This document shows positions 27,315 through 36,968 of a stretch of 64,000 bases of DNA, piece by piece. The stretch lies in contig JAGVCA010000048.1 in assembly GCA_020059485.1 (NCBI GenBank), forward strand, positions 1-64,000, written 5' to 3'. Each line of letters opens with the position of its first letter. Positions within the stretch are counted from its first letter, which is position 1. The DNA is from Anaerolineales bacterium (lineage in GTDB: Bacteria > Chloroflexota > Anaerolineae > Anaerolineales > UBA11579). The notes under the pieces were generated by a model, which made no database searches, was not told where the DNA came from, and saw only the letters and a program-made list of their open reading frames with translations. A program made the translations under genes and the position numbers.

Positions 27315-29726
27315 CTACTGCCCGTAGATCCCGACATAGATATCGTACAACTCGTAGATCGAGCGGATGTAGTTGCGCGTCTCGGTAAAGCGGATCACCT
27401 CAACAAACAGGTCCGGGTCGCCATTGGCCAGCGAGCGCCAGGAAGAGGCGTTGCCGGCTCCGCCGTTGTAGGCGGCCAGGGCCGCAAACAGGTCGCCGTC
27501 GAAGAAATCGCGCTGCCGGTCCAGGTATGAGACGCCGAAGGGCACGCTGACCACCGGCCGGTACAGGTCGTCGGCGGTGTAGCTCGGCGGCCAGTTCAGC
27601 GTCCGGGCGATTTCCTCGCCGGTCGATGGGATTACCTGCATCAGGCCGCGCGCCCCGGCGGTCGAGGTCACAAAGCCCTCGAACAGGCTCTCCTGCCGCA
27701 TCACACTGTAGATGAACAGCGGGTGGAAGCCGTATTCCTCGGCCTCGGGCAGAACGATCTCCCGGAAGTAGGTCCCAAAGCGCAGGTAGTTGAAATACAC
27801 CGGGGCGGTCAGGGTGCCGGCGTCATCCAGGCCGGCCAGGTCGAGCACCCGGCGGGCGGCGATCACCCCGGAGCGGTACATCCCGATCTCGATCAGGTAC
27901 TCGGCCAGGCGGAAGGTCTTGCCCGGGTCGTCCTGAACGGCCAGCCGGTAGGATTCAAACTCCCGCCGGGCAGCCTCGTACTGGCCCAGCCGCCACAGTT
28001 CGGCCCCGCGCACCATGCGCGGGTCTGAGAACAGGGTCGCAGGGTCGGTCAGGTCCTCATCGGCGGGTAGGCTGAAGGTCGTGCGGACCCACTCGACCGC
28101 CTGGCTGCGGGCGGCCGGCAGATCGACGTTCAGGCTGTAGGCGGCTGGGGGCGAAAAGGCCGGCAGTCCGGCCAGCAGGTCGGCGGCGCGCTCGCTGTAA
28201 TAGCCGGTCGGGTCGCTGGTGCTGGCCTGCAGCCAGGCATCCGAGGCTGCCTGGGTCTGACCCTTTTGCTGGTAGGCTTTGCCGATCCAGAAATAGGCGG
28301 CGGCGGTTTGGTCTGGGCTGGTGGTCACCCCCAGGGCGGACTGCCAGGTGCTGATGGCAATGTCGTACTCTCCCAGGCGGTAGCGGGCGATACCAGCCTG
28401 GAACAGGCCATCGAAGGCCCAGGTGGAGGTCGAGAACTGCGTGCCGATCCGCTCCCACAGGGTGGCGGCGGTGGCCAGGTCGAAGTCGCGCTCGGCGGCA
28501 CGGGCGGCGTAGAACAGGTATTCGGGCGATTTTTCATGCAGCGGCGAACGGTCAACGAATTCGAGGTAGGTCTCGATGGCGTTCTCGGGCCGATTCAGAA
28601 AGACGGACTGCGTATAGGCAATCTCATCAAAGGCTTCGACCCAGAAGCGTTCGTTGATATGCTCGTCGATCAGCGCTTGCCAGGCGTCGATGGCTTGCTG
28701 ATATTCGCCCAGATTGAGGTACGCCAGTCCGAGGTAGTAGTGGGCGGCGGATTCGTGCTGGTCGGGGTTGGCGTTCAGGTAGCGGACCAGGGCATCGACT
28801 GCCAGTCCGTACTGCTTAACGAAGTAGTTGATCAGGCCGCGGTCGAAGTCGCTGACGGTTTGGCCGGCATCCAGCAGCGAAACCAGTGCCAGGTAGGCAT
28901 CATACGAGACCGGGTAGGATGTCACGATCTCCTGATAGATCGGATAAGCCTCCTGGGAAGCGCCCTGGGTGATCAGGATCTCCGCCATCTGGCGGCGGGC
29001 TTCGGCCTTCTGGAAGTCGTTGGACGTGCGGTTGAAGACGTCCTCATAGGTCACATAGGCAGTTTGCAGGTCGCCCAACGCCAGGTAGGCGCTCCCGATC
29101 CGCAGATTGAGATACAGCGTGTCGCTGAGGGCGGGGGACTGGATCGCCAGCAGGTAGGCATCAATGGCCGGTTGGTAGTTCTGGGCGGCGGTCAGATTGT
29201 CGCCGATCCGCTCGTAAATGGCGGCATCGATCAGTCCGGGCCGCAGTTGCTGGTAACGCAGGAAGGCATCGGCGGCCTCCGCCGGGCGGTCGAGGATCTC
29301 GAAGATCTCACCCTGCACGAAATACAGGTCGGCCAGGCTGTTGGTGCCGGGGTAGGCGGCAATCGCGTTGTTGACAGTGTCCAGGGCGGCCTGGGTCTGC
29401 CCGGTGCGCAGGTAGGTGCGGCCAAGCCCGAGCATGGCGGCGGCCTTGACCTCGTTCTCGGCAGTCTGGTCCAACGCCTGGGCGTATTCGTTCAGGGCCA
29501 GGTCCCAGTCACCGATGAAGTAAGCCTGGTCGCCGCTGGTGATGCGGGCGCCGGGCTCGGGTGTGGTGATCGGAGGTGGCGTCGGGGTGATGGTTGGTGC
29601 CGCCGCGACCTCCGTTGTGGGGGTAAAGGTCGGCAGGGCGGGATTGAAGATCCGGTCAACGCGGCAGGCCAGGGAGGCTGCCAGCAATACAGCGAGCAGG
29701 AGGAGCAGGGTATATTTTTTCATCAT
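27315..29726 (-). CDS. Lipoprotein lytic transglycosylase (SLT) with TPR repeats
   Basis: FIYSVMRQESLFEGFVTSTAGARGLMQVIPSTGEEIA; many TPRs; lipobox SLAC. Confidence 0.93.
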   Translation of the reverse strand: MMKKYTLLLLLAVLLAASLACRVDRIFNPALPTFTPTTEVAAAPTITPTPPPITTPEPGARITSGDQAYFIGDWDLALNEYAQALDQTAENEVKAAAMLGLGRTYLRTGQTQAALDTVNNAIAAYPGTNSLADLYFVQGEIFEILDRPAEAADAFLRYQQLRPGLIDAAIYERIGDNLTAAQNYQPAIDAYLLAIQSPALSDTLYLNLRIGSAYLALGDLQTAYVTYEDVFNRTSNDFQKAEARRQMAEILITQGASQEAYPIYQEIVTSYPVSYDAYLALVSLLDAGQTVSDFDRGLINYFVKQYGLAVDALVRYLNANPDQHESAAHYYLGLAYLNLGEYQQAIDAWQALIDEHINERFWVEAFDEIAYTQSVFLNRPENAIETYLEFVDRSPLHEKSPEYLFYAARAAERDFDLATAATLWERIGTQFSTSTWAFDGLFQAGIARYRLGEYDIAISTWQSALGVTTSPDQTAAAYFWIGKAYQQKGQTQAASDAWLQASTSDPTGYYSERAADLLAGLPAFSPPAAYSLNVDLPAARSQAVEWVRTTFSLPADEDLTDPATLFSDPRMVRGAELWRLGQYEAARREFESYRLAVQDDPGKTFRLAEYLIEIGMYRSGVIAARRVLDLAGLDDAGTLTAPVYFNYLRFGTYFREIVLPEAEEYGFHPLFIYSVMRQESLFEGFVTSTAGARGLMQVIPSTGEEIARTLNWPPSYTADDLYRPVVSVPFGVSYLDRQRDFFDGDLFAALAAYNGGAGNASSWRSLANGDPDLFVEVIRFTETRNYIRSIYELYDIYVGIYGQ

Positions 29727-29878
29727 GGGCACTATAACGGATGTGGATTGAGGCGTCAAGCAGGCCATTTGGGCCTGTTGGCGAATTGGCTTGCTCCTTG
29801 CACCGTTTCAGAGTATCCTAGAATCGCAGCCGGGAGGTTCTCCGGCAGCGTTCACAGGAGAGACTGCACAGGATCGTC

Positions 29879-30589
29879 ATGACGAGAAAGATGCGAGAAA
29901 CAGCCCAGATCACCTACCGGATCCACGACCTGGAGGAATCCGACTGTCCGCGCGAGCGGCTGGCGACCAAAGGCGCCGGGGCGCTCTCAACCGCTGAGTT
30001 GATCGCCATTCTGCAGCGGGTGGGGGTCGAAGGCGAGAATGCGGTTGAGGTCGGCCAACGGCTGCTGAACAAGTATGGCGGGCTGCACCGGGCGCCGTAT
30101 GACGAACTGGTGCTGGAATATGGCATCGGTTCGGCCAAAGCCTCTTCCCTCAAAGCCGCGTTGGAACTCGGTTACCGCTGGAGCCAGGAAGGCCCGGCAG
30201 AACCGGTCACGATCGGCCGGCCGGATGACGTCTATGACTATGTGCGCTATGAAATGAGCGGACTGGAGAAGGAACAGATGTGGGTGCTGCTGCTGAATAC
30301 CCGTAACCACGTCATTCATGTCGATAAACTGACCTCCGGCTCGGTGAATTCCTCAGTGGTGCGAGTGGCGGAGGTCTTCACCCAGGCGATCCGGCGCAAT
30401 GCCACCAGCATTATTCTGGTCCACAACCATCCCAGCGGCGACCCGACACCCAGCCCGGAAGATGTGGCCATCACCCGCAAGATCGTTGAAGCTGGCCAGG
30501 CGCTGGAGATCGAAGTTCAAGACCATGTGATCGTTGGACGGGCGGGGTTCCGCTCACTGCGAACGCTCGGTCTCGGGTTCAACGGATAA
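29879..30589 (+). CDS. radC: RadC-family JAB-domain DNA repair-like protein
   Basis: HNHPSGDPTPSPEDVAITRKI; RLATKGAGALSTAELIAILQRVG. Confidence 0.93.
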   Translation: MTRKMRETAQITYRIHDLEESDCPRERLATKGAGALSTAELIAILQRVGVEGENAVEVGQRLLNKYGGLHRAPYDELVLEYGIGSAKASSLKAALELGYRWSQEGPAEPVTIGRPDDVYDYVRYEMSGLEKEQMWVLLLNTRNHVIHVDKLTSGSVNSSVVRVAEVFTQAIRRNATSIILVHNHPSGDPTPSPEDVAITRKIVEAGQALEIEVQDHVIVGRAGFRSLRTLGLGFNG

Positions 30590-30596
30590 GGCTGCC

Positions 30597-32324
30597 ATGG
30601 CGCGCGGGCATTTGATCTTACTCCCCAGAGCTGATTACTACAAATGGGTGCGGGCGGCGCAGCAGTACGCCCTGCATTTTGGGGTTGGGATCACGCCCGA
30701 CCCGGCCAAAGCGGCGGACCAGCAGGTGGTGACCGTGGTTGCACCGCCAGGTGGTTACCCAAACGAAGGTGATATCCACCAGTGGATCAAGAAACGCTAC
30801 CCGCAGCTGCTGGTGGACCTGGTGTATGTCGATACCCAGGAGAAGCTGCGACAGGTGCTGGAAGAGCGCATTCGTGCCGGGCGCGCTTACCAGGAGAGCC
30901 GAGAGGTCAAATCCGGCGAAGAGCAGGTGGCGCGTTTCCCGCAGGATCGGCTGTATCTGTTCTGGCCGACCGATTATGGCGAGGTCCTGCAGCCGTTTGG
31001 GGCCAACCCGGAACTGTACTCCCAATATGGACTGCCTGGTCATGAAGGCCTGGATATCCGCGCCCCGCACGGGGCGAATGTTTATGCCTGTGCGGAGGGC
31101 GAGGTCTATCTGGTGGAAGACGGCCGGCTGGGACATAACTACGGCTGCCAGGTGCGTATTCGGCATGCCGGCGGGTATAAAACCATTTACGCCCACCTGG
31201 AGCGGGCGTTGGTGCAGGTTGGTGAGCAGGTCAAAGCCCGGCAGTTGATCGGGCGGGCAGATTCCAGCGGGAACTCTAGCGGCAATCACCTGCACCTGAC
31301 GTTGAAGAAGACCGGCGTGACGGACGGCGGCGAGAGCGATTATCCGCTGGATATCATCGATCCGACCCCCTTCCTGGTGTACCCGCAAATGGAGGACGAG
31401 GTCATGGCCGTGATGGGGATCACCAGGCCTGAGCGGTCGGTCCGGTACCCCTGGACAAGAGACAATTTGGCCGGGATCAATCTCCGGGTGGGCGGCAGCA
31501 TGCAGGAAAGCGATTTCTCTACCCTGGAACGGGCGGGATTTGATGCCGTCAAGGTCTACGCGCACACTTCCGAGAGCGTCCTGCGCAGACTGCGGGCGAT
31601 CAATCCAGATATGTTCATTATGGCCCGCATGGCGCGCCAATTCGACGGGCAGGTACTCAGCGGTCGGGCATGGGCTCAGTTGATGATGCCAGATCTGTCA
31701 CGGCTGATCGATCAGGGTGTGCAATATTTCGAGCTGCACCAATCCCCAAACCTGCAGCAGAATGGCTGGCGGCTGGTGTGGGACTCGGGGGAAGGATTTG
31801 GCGAGTGGTGGCTGGCGGTGGTCGAGGATATCAAAGGCCGGTTCCCGCAGGCCAGAGTCGGTTTCCCGGGGGTTTCTCCCGGTGGTCAGATCCCTGGACA
31901 GCGGTTGGATGCCGAGGTTTTTCTGGAGGGGGCAGATCGGGCTATGGCGCAGGCAGACTGGCTCGGGGTGAACTGTTACTGGCACAGCGAAGGTGAGATG
32001 CATGCGATCGAAAAAGGCCGGTATTACGTTCGGACGCGGGAGCGTTATCCGGACAAACTGCTGTTCATCACTGAGTTTGGGAATACGAATCCGCTGACCA
32101 ACCCGGAAGTCAAGGGGCGCGAGTATCTCAAATATCTGGAAACGGTGCGGGAGACCCCCGGGGTCGGGGCCGCCTTTGCGATGGTGCTCTCAGCCGCGCG
32201 CGGGTATCAGGGGATGACCTGGCGGTCGGAGTCGGGAAAGATCAGTCCGATCGTGGATGTGTTTACGCGGAAAAATGTCCAGTCCCGGGGGAATCTAGAC
32301 CGTCCAGCGCACCTGGAAGTCTGA
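30597..32324 (+). CDS. M23-type peptidase domain fused to a glycoside-hydrolase-like barrel domain
   Basis: GLDIRAPHGANVYACAEGEV...IYAHLE...NHLHLTL; C-terminal LLFITEFGNTNP. Confidence 0.75.
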   Translation: MARGHLILLPRADYYKWVRAAQQYALHFGVGITPDPAKAADQQVVTVVAPPGGYPNEGDIHQWIKKRYPQLLVDLVYVDTQEKLRQVLEERIRAGRAYQESREVKSGEEQVARFPQDRLYLFWPTDYGEVLQPFGANPELYSQYGLPGHEGLDIRAPHGANVYACAEGEVYLVEDGRLGHNYGCQVRIRHAGGYKTIYAHLERALVQVGEQVKARQLIGRADSSGNSSGNHLHLTLKKTGVTDGGESDYPLDIIDPTPFLVYPQMEDEVMAVMGITRPERSVRYPWTRDNLAGINLRVGGSMQESDFSTLERAGFDAVKVYAHTSESVLRRLRAINPDMFIMARMARQFDGQVLSGRAWAQLMMPDLSRLIDQGVQYFELHQSPNLQQNGWRLVWDSGEGFGEWWLAVVEDIKGRFPQARVGFPGVSPGGQIPGQRLDAEVFLEGADRAMAQADWLGVNCYWHSEGEMHAIEKGRYYVRTRERYPDKLLFITEFGNTNPLTNPEVKGREYLKYLETVRETPGVGAAFAMVLSAARGYQGMTWRSESGKISPIVDVFTRKNVQSRGNLDRPAHLEV

Positions 32325-32597
32325 AAATTCGCCGGTGGCGGCGAGCCATTCGATTTGAAGATCATCAACATGTGAAGGGCCGGGGCCGGTGCGGAGGTCG
32401 CGCAGGAAAGCCTCCAACTGCGGGCGAGTGCCTTCGGCCACGGTCTCCACGGTACCCTGGATGCGATTGCGGACCCAGCCAGTCAGTCCATGCCGGGCTG
32501 CGGCGCTGGCGGTGAAAGCGCGGAATCCGACCCCCTGAACGCGTCCATGGACAGCGACATGGACTCTTTCTCTTTTTGATTCTGAGGTACTCATCAT
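32295..32597 (-). CDS. acyP: Acylphosphatase
   Basis: HVAVHGRVQGVGFRAFTASAAARHGLTGWVRNRIQGTVE. Confidence 0.93.
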   Translation of the reverse strand: MMSTSESKRERVHVAVHGRVQGVGFRAFTASAAARHGLTGWVRNRIQGTVETVAEGTRPQLEAFLRDLRTGPGPSHVDDLQIEWLAATGEFSDFQVRWTV

Positions 32598-33805
32598 ACG
32601 GTTCCCCGATCAGACCGCCGCAGGTTGACCAATACCACGGCAAGAGGGGCAGCCAGGATGACGAGCAGCAAGGCGATCCAGGGCAGGGCGGCGGTGAAAC
32701 TGCGCGGGACTAAGGCGTTATTGAACGTTGCCCGATACCAGACAGACTCAAGCTCAGTCATTGGAACGCCAAGGGCGCTTTCCACGCCTGCACTGCAGCT
32801 CTGACCTGCCAGATAGGCATTCAGGACAGCTTGCAGGCCGATCTTGCCAAAACGGTCGTGCAGGTAGCGCACAAAGGACTCGGATTGGGCGTAAGCCAGA
32901 CCAGCCGTCCCGGTCTCGGCTGGGAAGGATTCGCAAAGCTGTTCCAGAGGGAAGATCTCACCTGTGGCGTGGGCTGATTGCAATAGTTCCCAGTATTCAG
33001 GTGGTGTGAACTCTTCGGCTAGGGAGGCCAGTCCCTCGGCATACCACATCGGCAGGCTGCCAATCTCCTCCTGCATGTATTGCTCCAGCCGCAGATGGGT
33101 GATCTCGTGAGGGATGATGCGCCGGGCATCGAGCTGCTGGTCGAAACCTGCCGGCAGGGCGACGAGGATGGTTGATCCGCCCTGGATGGCATGGCCTGAA
33201 ACCCAGTTGCGGTCGGTCAGGCCAAGCGCGCGATTGAGATCGTCATTGGTTGGGTAAATGTACAGATCGAAATTGGGTGGGAAGGGCAGATCAATATACT
33301 GGTCCAGCCCGGTACGGGCGCTGGCCACAATATCGAGGATGCTTTGACCAAAGGCGAGGTCGCCTTCCTGCCAGTAGACGAAATAATTGTCGCCCAGATC
33401 GAGGGTTTGCCAGTCAAAACGGTTGTCGGTATATTGGAATTCCTCTTTATCGCTTTCCAGGCGGCTGCCCCCAGTGAGTTCGATCGTGAACCAGTATTCG
33501 ATCGTGGTGAAAGCCGGGATGCGGTCCTGAGGTTTGAGTGTGTATTCAGCCTGGAGGTGGCCGTTTGGCTGAATACTGGCCGGGATGACCGTGCTGGCCG
33601 AGGCATTGCCAGGTCGGAAGGTCAGGTTGGCGGACTGAACCTGTACATCGCTCTCGATCTCAGCAGAAAAAATGATCGACTGGCCAAACTGATGGGCTAC
33701 CGTGAGACGGCTGATCGGTGTGTCCGTTTGGGCCGAGACGGTCGATGTGAAGGCCGCTGCAGCCAGAAATACCCAGACGAGTAAGGGGATCCGCCGCACG
33801 GACAT
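32594..33805 (-). CDS. Peptidase MA-like metallopeptidase, secreted
   Basis: HEITHLRLEQYMQEEIGSLPMWYAEGLA gluzincin-like motif. Confidence 0.75.
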   Translation of the reverse strand: MSVRRIPLLVWVFLAAAAFTSTVSAQTDTPISRLTVAHQFGQSIIFSAEIESDVQVQSANLTFRPGNASASTVIPASIQPNGHLQAEYTLKPQDRIPAFTTIEYWFTIELTGGSRLESDKEEFQYTDNRFDWQTLDLGDNYFVYWQEGDLAFGQSILDIVASARTGLDQYIDLPFPPNFDLYIYPTNDDLNRALGLTDRNWVSGHAIQGGSTILVALPAGFDQQLDARRIIPHEITHLRLEQYMQEEIGSLPMWYAEGLASLAEEFTPPEYWELLQSAHATGEIFPLEQLCESFPAETGTAGLAYAQSESFVRYLHDRFGKIGLQAVLNAYLAGQSCSAGVESALGVPMTELESVWYRATFNNALVPRSFTAALPWIALLLVILAAPLAVVLVNLRRSDRGTV

Positions 33806-33808
33806 GGT

Positions 33809-34723
33809 TTATCCGGCTCCCAGGTAGGCCAGCAGCGGTGTGAGGGTCAGCGGGCTGAGGATGGTCGTGGCCGTGACTATCGTGGAGACCAGGGCCGGCG
33901 CGACCTCAAACTCGGTTGCCAGGATGGTGGTCATCACGGCGGTCGGCATGGAGGCCTCCGTCACACCTGCCTGGAGAGCTGGCCCTTCCAGATGAAAAGG
34001 AATGCTGAGACCGAGGGCGATCAGTGGAGCGACCGCGAGCCGCATCCCGATTGCCAGGGCCAAAGGGCCGCGGTTTTCCTTCAACCGGGCCTGGCCAAGC
34101 TGCATTCCCAACAATAACAGCATGGCGGGAATGGCTGCCCCGGCCAGCTGTTCAACAGACCGGGCAATCGGTATGGGGAGCTGCCAGCCGGTACGGTTGA
34201 AGACGATAGCCAGGATCAGGGCATACAGGGTCGGGAATTTGAGCAGATTGAGCAGACCCTCTTTTATTGAAGCCTGGCCCATCGACGCGACAGCAACGCC
34301 GATCGTGTACACCATGATACTGGAACTGACAAAGTAAATGCTGGCCAGCGCCAGGGCTTGATCACCAAAGGCAAACTGGTTCAGGGACATGCCAAAGTTG
34401 CCGGCATTGGTGAGGAACGCAGTCAGGACCACTGCGATGATCATTTCCCGCCGAAAACCAAAGAGTTTGGCGAGCAGGTAAGCCAGCAGACCGGTGGTCA
34501 GGTTGGCGGCAAAAGAGAACAGGGTGATTTGCAGGATGGCGCTGGTCTCCAGTTCGCTGCTGGAGATGATCACGAACACCAGGGCCGGGCTGAAAAGGTA
34601 AAAGGTAATGCGAGAGACGGTTTTAGGATCGAGTGCAATCGTCCGGGAGGTCAGAAAGCCGAGTCCGGCAGTGATCAGAATGGGCAGCAAGTTGGCACTG
34701 AACAGCGGCAGCAGTTTTGACAT
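33809..34723 (-). CDS. AEC-family (auxin efflux carrier-like) transporter
   Basis: 10-TM pattern; TAFLTNAGNFGMSLNQFAFG; TEASMPTAVMTTILATEF. Confidence 0.88.
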   Translation of the reverse strand: MSKLLPLFSANLLPILITAGLGFLTSRTIALDPKTVSRITFYLFSPALVFVIISSSELETSAILQITLFSFAANLTTGLLAYLLAKLFGFRREMIIAVVLTAFLTNAGNFGMSLNQFAFGDQALALASIYFVSSSIMVYTIGVAVASMGQASIKEGLLNLLKFPTLYALILAIVFNRTGWQLPIPIARSVEQLAGAAIPAMLLLLGMQLGQARLKENRGPLALAIGMRLAVAPLIALGLSIPFHLEGPALQAGVTEASMPTAVMTTILATEFEVAPALVSTIVTATTILSPLTLTPLLAYLGAG

Positions 34724-34725
34724 GG

Positions 34726-35781
34726 TTAGGCTTCCGGATCTAGGTCTTCATCTTCGTCGAACAGGTCAGGGTCCGGTTCGTCCATTTCGAGGAGACGGAA
34801 ATCGAAGCCCATCTCGTTATAGTCCAAATTCTCTAGGGCTTCTTCCAGGAATTCCGCCTCATCTTCTTCGATCGTATTGCGGGCTAGTGCTTCAATGGCG
34901 GCACGGGCATCCAGACCACCGATCTCTGACAGTGCCCAGATGGCCGCCTTGCGGACCTCGGTTTCCGGATCATCGATCAGTTGGAGCAGGTGGCTGACGG
35001 CAGGCTGTGCGGCCAGCAGTCCAGCAGCCTGCACGGCTTCCAGGCGAATCGGGAGTGAATCGTGATTGAGATCGGCAATGATCTGCGGCAGCCATTGGTC
35101 GTTGGCGGTGCGTCCGGCTGCGATCAAACCACTGATATGCCAGTCCTCTTTTTCCTGTGCCAGTGCGCTTTCGATCAAGGCGTCCAGTTGGGGCAGATTG
35201 CTAAATCCGAGTGATTCGAGCGCCCCCTGGCGGATATCCTCCGGTTGGCTGGATTCAGTTACGACAATCAGGCGGCGGGTGATCTGCTGAAATAGGCCAG
35301 GATCGAGATCACCGACCTCACCAAGATAGACAAACTTGCCCAGGCCGCGGGCTGCCTGGGCGCGCACCTCGGCCGCATCATCGGATACCAGCATCCGCAG
35401 CAATTGACGGGCGACAGCCGAGGATTCACTTTCCCATAGACCGCGCACGGCCACTCGCCGGGCATGCGGGCTGTCCTCTTTCAGGCCGAGTTGAAAAACC
35501 TGGTCAAAATCCAGATGTGTGGTCTTGTCGGCCAGGATCTCAAGATCTTCCAATAAGCGCTGCCGGCGGAGCGGGTCTACCTGAGGCCAAGTATCGGCCA
35601 GTTGTTCCAGATCCAGCCCCTCCAGTCCGGAAAATCGGTACAAGAAACGGGGTGGGAAGGTGATGGCATCATCCAGCAAGGCATCGATAACCTCGTTAAA
35701 ATCGATGGACTTTGCTTCGGGATCACTCAAGTCCTCGTCTTCGAAGTCCATACCATCCAGATCAAAATCGTCTTGTGCCAT
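34726..35781 (-). CDS. HEAT-repeat protein
   Basis: Repeated LxxDxxxEVRAQAARGLG / DPETEVRKAAIWALSEIG units. Confidence 0.8.
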   Translation of the reverse strand: MAQDDFDLDGMDFEDEDLSDPEAKSIDFNEVIDALLDDAITFPPRFLYRFSGLEGLDLEQLADTWPQVDPLRRQRLLEDLEILADKTTHLDFDQVFQLGLKEDSPHARRVAVRGLWESESSAVARQLLRMLVSDDAAEVRAQAARGLGKFVYLGEVGDLDPGLFQQITRRLIVVTESSQPEDIRQGALESLGFSNLPQLDALIESALAQEKEDWHISGLIAAGRTANDQWLPQIIADLNHDSLPIRLEAVQAAGLLAAQPAVSHLLQLIDDPETEVRKAAIWALSEIGGLDARAAIEALARNTIEEDEAEFLEEALENLDYNEMGFDFRLLEMDEPDPDLFDEDEDLDPEA

Positions 35782-35799
35782 TGGGTCTCCGCTCCAGGA

Positions 35800-36837
35800 T
35801 CAAGGTGTGGGCGTCAGCGCGTCCAGGTTGATCGATGGGTTGATGAAATCGTTCACGTTGACATACACCATCAGGGCCAGGACCAGCGCCAGGCTGACCA
35901 TGTTGAGCACGTAATACAGCCGGATCGGGACGCGCTTGCCGGTGAACAGCTCCGGCAGAGCCAGCAGGATCTTGCCGCCATCGAAGATCGGCACCGGCAG
36001 CAAGTTGATCAAACCAAGCGAGAAGGAGATCGAAGCCAAGAACCAGACCGTATTGGTCCCGGCGGTAACGCTGGTGGTGGAAGCGTCCAGGTCTTGGGCC
36101 ACCGTGAAACCATCCAGCATACCTTTCAGGCCAACCAGCCGGAACGGCAGGTTGGCGATCTGCTGAACCTGAAATACCAGCAGGGCGACACTTTCGCGAA
36201 CGGCTCCAAAGAGGGTCAGCGGTTCAAACAACCCGACACCGATCGGGCCTTCCACCAATGGATCGTACTCCAGGCGAGGGGTGAGAGTGACCGTGTCATA
36301 CTCACCGGCGCGCATGTATGTAAATTCTGTTTCCTGGCCTTTATTCCGGTCGATCAGCGCCTGCAGTTCCTCTGCGGTGGTTACCTCGATCCCATTCACG
36401 GCGACGATCTGGTCTTCAGGCATCAGCCCGGCCGCTGCGGCAGGTGATTCGGGATCAACGCCAACGATCAGGATGTGATCAATATTTTTTCCGATCTGGA
36501 AATAAGCAAAGGAAAGCATCAGAACGGCAGCCGTCAGGTTGACGGCAGATCCGGCCAGCAAAACAACGATTCGTCGCCAAGGCGCAGCAGCCATCAACTC
36601 GTCCGGGATCTCTTCATCGCCGGGGCGTTCCTTGGCGCGGACAAACCCGCCAACCGGGAGCATATTGAGGGTAAATTCTGTACCCCCTGCCCGGAAGAGG
36701 GTCACCAGGCGGGGGGGGAAGCCGATCCCGAATTCCTGGATCGGAATACGGACCAGCTTTGCGGCCAGGTAATGCCCAAGTTCATGAATCAGGATGAGGA
36801 ACCCGAGCGCCAGGATAAAGTACAACGTTGTCAGCAT
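35800..36837 (-). CDS. rseP: RseP/site-2-type membrane metalloprotease with PDZ
   Basis: HELGHYLAAKLV; NLLPVPIFDGGKI. Confidence 0.92.
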   Translation of the reverse strand: MLTTLYFILALGFLILIHELGHYLAAKLVRIPIQEFGIGFPPRLVTLFRAGGTEFTLNMLPVGGFVRAKERPGDEEIPDELMAAAPWRRIVVLLAGSAVNLTAAVLMLSFAYFQIGKNIDHILIVGVDPESPAAAAGLMPEDQIVAVNGIEVTTAEELQALIDRNKGQETEFTYMRAGEYDTVTLTPRLEYDPLVEGPIGVGLFEPLTLFGAVRESVALLVFQVQQIANLPFRLVGLKGMLDGFTVAQDLDASTTSVTAGTNTVWFLASISFSLGLINLLPVPIFDGGKILLALPELFTGKRVPIRLYYVLNMVSLALVLALMVYVNVNDFINPSINLDALTPTP

Positions 36838-36968
36838 ATCAATCTCCAGGTGTGATTACCAGTAAGTTTTACGACGATCAAGGCCTAACATGAGGATTAT
36901 AACGGTTTCTGCAACGGTGTACAGCCTCGGGGGTCTGTGCAGCAGGTATTTTGATAGGGAATCTACAT

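Noticed and set aside
28266-29882. 538-aa plus-strand ORF
   Set aside because: Antisense shadow of the TPR/SLT lytic transglycosylase; high-GC codon bias keeps the opposite frame open; no recognisable domains.
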